From Methanomassiliicoccus sp. UBA386 (GTDB lineage Archaea > Thermoplasmatota > Thermoplasmata > Methanomassiliicoccales > Methanomassiliicoccaceae), in assembly GCA_002498285.1 (NCBI GenBank), contig DAGU01000085.1, forward strand, positions 23,451 through 41,102: a stretch of 17,652 nt of DNA, given 5' to 3'. The first letter of the stretch is position 1. The number at the start of each line of letters is the position of its first letter. This document shows, one piece after another, positions 14,320-17,652 of the stretch. Under the pieces are notes generated by a model. It ran no database searches, was not told the origin of the DNA, and was given only the letters and a program-made list of their open reading frames with translations. Both the position numbers and the translations under genes were made by a program.

Positions 14320-14883
14320 TCACCACGGCTCCTTCTTGGTGCCCATCTTGTACCCGAGTATGTTGACCGAGCGGTGGAGCAGCGGGACGAAGACCAGCAG
14401 TGCCACTAGTCCCGCTATCGCCTCCCCCTCGACGTATGTGGACATCACCCATGAGGGGTACACCAGCAGGGTCAGCAGGAACGCTCCCGCCACGAAATCG
14501 TACTGGTCCAGCCCGGGGGCCTTCTGACCGCGGGCCATGCCCAGCCGGCGCTTTATGAACGCTCCCGCCATGTCGCCCAGCAGGGAGCCGGCGGCGAGAC
14601 AGACCACGACGCCCACGCTCTGCGGGAAGACGCCATAGCCGAAGCCGTCCTCGGAGCCGACCAGGTGCGCGATGGCCAGCATCAGCAGGCCGATCAATAT
14701 GCCGGAGCCGACGCCGCCGAACAGCCCCCGCCAGGTCTTTCCGTCGCCCAGCAGCCTCTTGCCCCTCCAGGTGCGGTTGAAGTCGACCGGCGTCCCGCCT
14801 CCGAAGAGGGCCGCGGCGGAGTTGGGCACCAACGCGGGGATGAACAGCACCAGCCCCATGAGGGCCGCAGTCAGGATGTCCAT
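14320..14883 (-). CDS. carS: CDP-archaeol synthase (CarS)
   Basis: A 187-residue integral membrane enzyme that uses CTP to activate the unsaturated archaetidic acid precursor, giving CDP-2,3-bis-(O-geranylgeranyl)-sn-glycerol for archaeal phospholipid synthesis. The family's cytidylyltransferase segment is plain: VPNSAAALFGGGTPVDF (19-35) and KRLLGDGKTWRGLFGG (42-57). A later cytoplasmic loop is AGSLLGDMAGAFIKRRLGM. Five hydrophobic helices are visible, at about 3-20, 57-75, 90-108, 130-147 and 157-172. The ATG at 14883 is chosen over the GTG at 14907, because the A/T box at 14911-14918 is about 31 bp upstream of it and the extra residues are not family-like. It leads the carS-pyrE-udg operon and strongly marks the host as an archaeon. 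Confidence 0.95.
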   Translation of the reverse strand: MDILTAALMGLVLFIPALVPNSAAALFGGGTPVDFNRTWRGKRLLGDGKTWRGLFGGVGSGILIGLLMLAIAHLVGSEDGFGYGVFPQSVGVVVCLAAGSLLGDMAGAFIKRRLGMARGQKAPGLDQYDFVAGAFLLTLLVYPSWVMSTYVEGEAIAGLVALLVFVPLLHRSVNILGYKMGTKKEPW

Positions 14884-14910
14884 GGGGGAGGCCAATCTGC
14901 TAACCACTAG

Positions 14911-14919
14911 ATTATTTTT
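14911..14919 (-). promoter_or_regulatory. Probable TATA box for the carS operon
   Basis: The minus-strand box AAAAATAAT is centred about 31 bp upstream of the carS ATG (14883). No SD is seen before that ATG. The 90-bp divergent gap 14884-14973 also carries the cupin promoter. Confidence 0.5.
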
Positions 14920-14942
14920 GGCAACGGCGGGACGGCGACATC

Positions 14943-14948
14943 CTTATG
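14943..14948 (+). promoter_or_regulatory. Probable TATA box for the cupin gene
   Basis: CTTATG centred 28.5 bp upstream of the cupin ATG at 14974. It is the same hexamer, at nearly the same distance, as found before the acetyltransferase at 11591. Confidence 0.45.
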
Positions 14949-14973
14949 TCCCCGCCGGGGCCTCCAAGGGACT

Positions 14974-15312
14974 ATGATCATCACCAAGGTGTCCGAGGCG
15001 TCGACCAGGCCCAACCCCCATGGAGTGGAGTCAAAGACCATCTACGATCACGACCACGGGCAGATCACCCACCTGACCATCCAGCCCGGCCAGGGGCTGA
15101 AGAGGCACATCACCCCGGTGGATGTGGCGTTCTACGTCGTGGAGGGCGAGTGCGAGGTGGAGATCGGGGAGGAGGTCGAGAGGGTCGGCCCGAACACCCT
15201 GGTGGAGAGCCCGGCCGAGGTCCCCCATACCCTGCGCAACCCCGGCGCCTCAACGCTGCGGGTGCTGGTGATGAAGCTCCCCCGACCGACCAGGAAGACC
15301 GTTCTGATGTGA
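14974..15312 (+). CDS. Small single-domain cupin protein
   Basis: A 112-residue cupin (double-stranded beta-helix). The conserved core is PGQGLKRHITPVDVAFYVVE with GECEVEIGEEVERVGPN after it (38-74), and SPAEVPHTLRNPG at 79-91. Of the usual metal ligands (two His and one Glu in motif 1, one His in motif 2) only His45 and His85 are evident. The second His is Thr47 and the Glu position is hydrophobic, so metal binding may be altered or lost. No enzymatic activity can be assigned; small cupins serve as sugar isomerases, dioxygenases, storage or ligand-sensing proteins. The start at 14974 fits the CTTATG box. It faces the TrmB gene, whose 3' end overlaps it by 63 bp. Confidence 0.85.
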   Translation: MIITKVSEASTRPNPHGVESKTIYDHDHGQITHLTIQPGQGLKRHITPVDVAFYVVEGECEVEIGEEVERVGPNTLVESPAEVPHTLRNPGASTLRVLVMKLPRPTRKTVLM

Positions 15313-16083
15313 TGGGCTTTCGGAGCCCCACATCATCATGAAGTTGCTGCGCATCAGCTCGGCCACCTCCGTCCTGGGCATCCATATGGCCAAGGCATTG
15401 GTCAGGTCGGCCACCTCGCCGGTGACGAGGGAGAACATGATCATGATCTCCCTCCGGTCGGCGATGATGAACTTGATCACCGGGGTGGGCATGACCTTCA
15501 CATCCGGCGTTAGGAGGCGAAGCCTCTGAGCCAGAACGACCTCGCCATGCTCGGTGGTGATGCTCTCCCGGACCAGCGCCCGGACGGTCACGCCGCGCCG
15601 GCGGGCCTCCGGGACCAGGCGCTCCAGTGCTTCCAGCTCGCCCGGGAGGTACAACGCTCCGAGGAAGAGCACCTCCTCCCTGGCCCGCTCCAGCAGGTCG
15701 CTCGCCCGGGAGACTATCTTCTCCTCGCCCCGCACCATCCAGGCGTTCGGGGGCTCTCTTTCCACGGCCCGGTTGAACATGCTCGACAGCTCCAGCGAGG
15801 CCGCGTCCACCTCGGCCACCAGGCTCTCCCGCCTGGCCCCCAGCACCTCCCGGGGGTCCCGGGCGCGGTACTGCAGCGGGCGGGTGTCGACGGCGGTGGC
15901 CCACCCCTCCCTCACCAGCCGTCCCATGACCTCGTACACCTTGGAGCGCGGGATGCCGGCCTCCTGGGCCAGCGCCGCCGCTCCCAGCGGGCCAAGGGCG
16001 GTAAGGACATAGTAGGCCTTGGCCCCGTAGTGCGTTAGTCCAAGGGCGCGCAGTACTTCCAGGGTGTGCTCTTCGAAGTGCAT
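15250..16083 (-). CDS. TrmB-family transcriptional regulator
   Basis: A 277-residue archaeal TrmB-type regulator. The winged helix-turn-helix at about 10-75 (LRALGLTHYGAKAYYVLTAL, then AAALAQEAGIPRSKVYEVMG and LVREGWATAVD) is the TrmB DNA-binding domain. A coiled linker follows at about 80-110. The sensor region begins WMVRGEEKIVSRASDLLERA (115-134), as in TrmB-like proteins. It is shorter than the sugar-sensing TrmB of Thermococcales, so the effector is unknown. The start is placed at 16083 because the TATA box at 16118-16123 is only 17 bp from the upstream ATG at 16104. The last 20 residues (after WGSE) are low-conservation-looking tail encoded opposite the cupin. It is divergent from the NapH-like gene and may regulate itself and that gene. 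Confidence 0.82.
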   Translation of the reverse strand: MHFEEHTLEVLRALGLTHYGAKAYYVLTALGPLGAAALAQEAGIPRSKVYEVMGRLVREGWATAVDTRPLQYRARDPREVLGARRESLVAEVDAASLELSSMFNRAVEREPPNAWMVRGEEKIVSRASDLLERAREEVLFLGALYLPGELEALERLVPEARRRGVTVRALVRESITTEHGEVVLAQRLRLLTPDVKVMPTPVIKFIIADRREIMIMFSLVTGEVADLTNALAIWMPRTEVAELMRSNFMMMWGSESPSHQNGLPGRSGELHHQHPQR

Positions 16084-16104
16084 ATGGAACCCTGACACCC
16101 TCAT

Positions 16105-16117
16105 CTAGTGACAATAG
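16105..16117. promoter_or_regulatory. Imperfect inverted repeat between trmB-like and napH-like genes
   Basis: CTAGTG-A-CAATAG has arms matching at five of six positions. It abuts the shared TATA element. This is a suitable place for an operator of the adjacent TrmB-type regulator, but it is short and could occur by chance. Confidence 0.3.
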
Positions 16118-16124
16118 CTTAAAG
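16118..16124. promoter_or_regulatory. Shared TATA box, bidirectional
   Basis: CTTAAAG reads as CTTTAAG on the other strand, so it can serve both directions. It is centred 28.5 bp before the NapH-like ATG at 16149 and about 38 bp before the TrmB start at 16083. It is the only A/T-rich box in the gap. Confidence 0.5.
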
Positions 16125-16148
16125 AATGCCCCGTCGAGTGGCGCAGGC

Positions 16149-16907
16149 ATGATGCCGAACTCGATGTTTCTCGGCCTCGGTTACGCTTTCACCGTCATGA
16201 TAGTGATGGCCTTCCTCCTCAACAGAGGGATGGCAGGACGGAAAGCAGCGATCGGGGCGGCCGCCTCCACGGCGATCGTAGGGGGCCTGTTGCTAGGGGG
16301 TGTCCCCGACCCGGTGACACAATATCTTCAGGTCTTCCGCGGCCTCTCCGTCGGACAGGTCCCCGTCGTCCCGCTGGTCGGCCTGTTGTTGCTGACCGCC
16401 ATCGCGCTCGTCTCTGGCCGGCTGTTCTGCGGCCACGCCTGCCCCCTGGGGGCGGCCCAGGAGCTGATGTCCAGGGTCACGGAGCGGAAGGTCGACATTA
16501 CCCGCTTCCGCCCCCGGACGGTCCGGGGGGCCTTCACGGCGCTCATGGCCGCCGCGGCCGTGGCCGCGCCCTTCGTTCTGTCGGCCAACCCGTTCCGGTT
16601 CTACGGCCTGCAGTTCGCCCTGGCGGCGACCGTCGCGTTCGTTGCGGTCCTGGCGGCCTCGGCGGTGGTGTACCGCCCCTGGTGCCGACTGCTGTGCCCC
16701 TTCGGGGCCATTTCTGAGGTGGCATCCCGACGAAGCGTGCTTCGCCTGCGTCGGCAGCCGGGATGCAGCGACTGCGGGCGATGCGTACGTGTCTGCCCGA
16801 CGGAGCAGCCCGTTCCCGATGGAAGCATGAGCGAGTGCTACCTGTGCGGCAGGTGCGTCGACGCCTGCCGGAAGGGCAGCCTAGCCTACGGCCGGAAGGG
16901 GAGGTGA
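16149..16907 (+). CDS. NapH-like polytopic membrane 4Fe-4S protein
   Basis: A 252-residue membrane electron-transfer protein resembling NapH/CcoG-type quinol-side proteins. Predicted helices lie at about 8-24, 35-52, 74-91, 128-145 and 155-174. Two paired cysteine motifs close helices 3 and 5: CGHACPLGA (C94, C98) and CRLLCPFGA (C179, C183). Two C-terminal ferredoxin clusters follow: C206-C209-C212-C216 (CSDCGRCVRVCP) and C230-C233-C236-C240 (CYLCGRCVDAC). It would pass electrons between a membrane carrier and a soluble partner. No NapG, NapC or reductase gene lies beside it, so its partner is unknown. The start at 16149 is favoured by the TATA box 28.5 bp upstream; ATG at 16152 is also possible. 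It ends 2 bp from the convergent transporter. Confidence 0.88.
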   Translation: MMPNSMFLGLGYAFTVMIVMAFLLNRGMAGRKAAIGAAASTAIVGGLLLGGVPDPVTQYLQVFRGLSVGQVPVVPLVGLLLLTAIALVSGRLFCGHACPLGAAQELMSRVTERKVDITRFRPRTVRGAFTALMAAAAVAAPFVLSANPFRFYGLQFALAATVAFVAVLAASAVVYRPWCRLLCPFGAISEVASRRSVLRLRRQPGCSDCGRCVRVCPTEQPVPDGSMSECYLCGRCVDACRKGSLAYGRKGR

Positions 16908-16909
16908 GA

Positions 16910-17533
16910 TCACTCCGCCGCGGCGGGAGCGTCCTTGCCCGCGGCCGCGGGCCACAGGGGCAGCACCGTGCGGCCGTAGCACTCGTTCAGCACCTCGGCC
17001 ATGGCGACGTAGACCGCGCTGGCGCCGCACACGATGCCCAGATAGCCGGACGCCACGGTCAACGAGGCCATGCCGGTGGCGTCCCCGGCGGCCAGCCCGA
17101 AGAAGAGAAGGGCCAGGGTGAGGAACACGAACTGCAGGCCCCGGTTGGTCCGGAGGGTGGCCACGAACATGTAGGCGGTGAAAACGCCCCACAGGGCCAG
17201 GTAGAACGCCATGGCCTGCTTGCTCTCCGCCTCCCACAGCCCCAGGGCGGGGAGCAGCCAGATGGCCACTAGGGAGAGCCAGAAGAAGCCGTAGGAGGTG
17301 AACGCCGTGGTGCCGAAGGTGTTTCCCTTCCTCCATTCCATGAGGCCCGCCAGGACCTGGGCCAGGCCGCCGTAGAAGATGCCTAGTGCCAGGATGGCCC
17401 CGCCCAAGGCGATGATGCCGGCGTTGTGCAGGTTGAGCAATATGGTGGTCATCCCAAAGCCCATCAGGCCGAGGGGCGCAGGATTGGCGGTGCGATCGAT
17501 CATCACGGTCCGAGTGACTGGGTGGTCGGTCAT
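16910..17533 (-). CDS. Acetate uptake transporter, GPR1/FUN34/YaaH (AceTr) family
   Basis: A 207-residue inner-membrane transporter for acetate or succinate-type monocarboxylates, probably proton-coupled. The family signature NPAPLGLMGFGMTTILLN is at 17-34. The second hallmark, GGLAQVLAGLMEWRKGN with FGTTAFTSYG after it, is at 55-82. Six hydrophobic helices are seen between about 20 and 190, the family number. A short Ala-rich C-terminal tail (AAAGKDAPAAAE) follows. The start is the ATG at 17533 (MTDHPVTRTV); an in-frame ATG 20 codons upstream would overlap the TATA box and is rejected. An ATTAAATA box lies 33 bp upstream. Acetate uptake fits an organism that assimilates acetate; the link to its neighbours is only positional. 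Confidence 0.93.
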   Translation of the reverse strand: MTDHPVTRTVMIDRTANPAPLGLMGFGMTTILLNLHNAGIIALGGAILALGIFYGGLAQVLAGLMEWRKGNTFGTTAFTSYGFFWLSLVAIWLLPALGLWEAESKQAMAFYLALWGVFTAYMFVATLRTNRGLQFVFLTLALLFFGLAAGDATGMASLTVASGYLGIVCGASAVYVAMAEVLNECYGRTVLPLWPAAAGKDAPAAAE

Positions 17534-17561
17534 GGGTGTTCCTACCGGAGAAAACGCTTCG

Positions 17562-17570
17562 GTATTTAAT
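17562..17570 (-). promoter_or_regulatory. Probable TATA box for the acetate transporter
   Basis: The minus-strand box ATTAAATAC is centred about 33 bp upstream of the ATG at 17533, in a 74-bp gap after the previous gene. Confidence 0.5.
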
Positions 17571-17607
17571 GACGCAGGGGCGGTGTCGTACACCGGTCCG
17601 GCGGACC

Positions 17608-17652
17608 TCAGCGCCCCATGGCCTTGAAGAAGTTGATGACGTCGTTAACGGG
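17608..17652 (-). CDS. 3' end of an unidentified gene (last 14 codons)
   Basis: The minus frame entering from the right edge reads PVNDVINFFKAMGR then TGA. Its stop lies just before the transporter promoter, where an upstream gene would be expected to end. The peptide looks like a normal amphipathic C-terminal helix, but it is too short to identify, and a chance open frame cannot be excluded. Confidence 0.4.
   Translation of the reverse strand, partial: PVNDVINFFKAMGR

Noticed and set aside
15110..16150. Minus-strand open frame of 346 codons in another frame of the TrmB gene
   Set aside because: Gly/Pro/Arg-rich out-of-frame translation; the TrmB winged-helix frame is the real one.
1..17652. 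tRNA, rRNA, CRISPR array, transposase, attachment site or prophage genes
   Set aside because: Almost all of the window is protein-coding. The gaps are short and show no cloverleaf, no regularly spaced repeats, and no transposase or integrase motifs.

Overview
The window is archaeal. Supporting genes are an archaeal Sm-like (LSm) protein, a CarS-type CDP-archaeol synthase, a TrmB-type regulator and a family 4 uracil-DNA glycosylase. A/T-rich TATA-like boxes sit about 25-39 bp upstream of the first gene of most transcription units, often with no Shine-Dalgarno (SD) sequence. The high GC content and a linked smc-scpA-scpB operon suggest a GC-rich euryarchaeon, most likely Thermoplasmatota (for example a Methanomassiliicoccales-like lineage). 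That placement is inference: no marker gene in the window settles it. I found no rRNA, tRNA, CRISPR array, insertion sequence or prophage gene.

Layout from left to right. (1) 1-257 is the start of a molybdate/tungstate-type ABC permease (minus strand). (2) 317-1510 holds an LSm gene followed by an NDP-sugar pyrophosphorylase (minus). (3) 1583-6822 is a condensin operon (minus): smc, scpA, scpB and a small two-helix membrane protein, joined by 4-bp overlaps or a 1-bp gap. The smc leader carries a palindrome near the predicted transcription start and a hairpin that contains the ribosome binding site. (4) 7106-13292 is a surface-glycan or protein-glycosylation island. It has three family-2 glycosyltransferases (plus strand) around a four-gene minus-strand operon: acetyltransferase, sugar aminotransferase, sugar dehydrogenase and a GT4 glycosyltransferase. 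The first three match the WbpD/WbpE/WbpB set that makes 2,3-diacetamido uronic acid sugars. (5) 13234-14883 is a carS-pyrE-udg operon (minus). (6) 14974-16907 has a cupin, a TrmB-type regulator, and a divergent NapH-like membrane ferredoxin. (7) 16910-17533 is a GPR1/FUN34/YaaH-type acetate transporter, followed by the last 14 codons of an unidentified gene.

How they work together: the pyrophosphorylase, the WbpD/E/B-like enzymes and the four glycosyltransferases could supply and transfer sugars onto a lipid carrier and then onto S-layer or other envelope proteins. No oligosaccharyltransferase, flippase or UDP-GlcNAc 6-dehydrogenase is present, so the pathway must be completed elsewhere. SMC-ScpA-ScpB is the chromosome-organising condensin. 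CarS makes the activated membrane-lipid precursor.

I do not see a clearly new multi-gene system. The most unusual signals are the structured smc leader, the small membrane protein coupled to scpB, the long convergent coding overlaps (59 and 63 bp), and a very regular gene-junction and promoter grammar.
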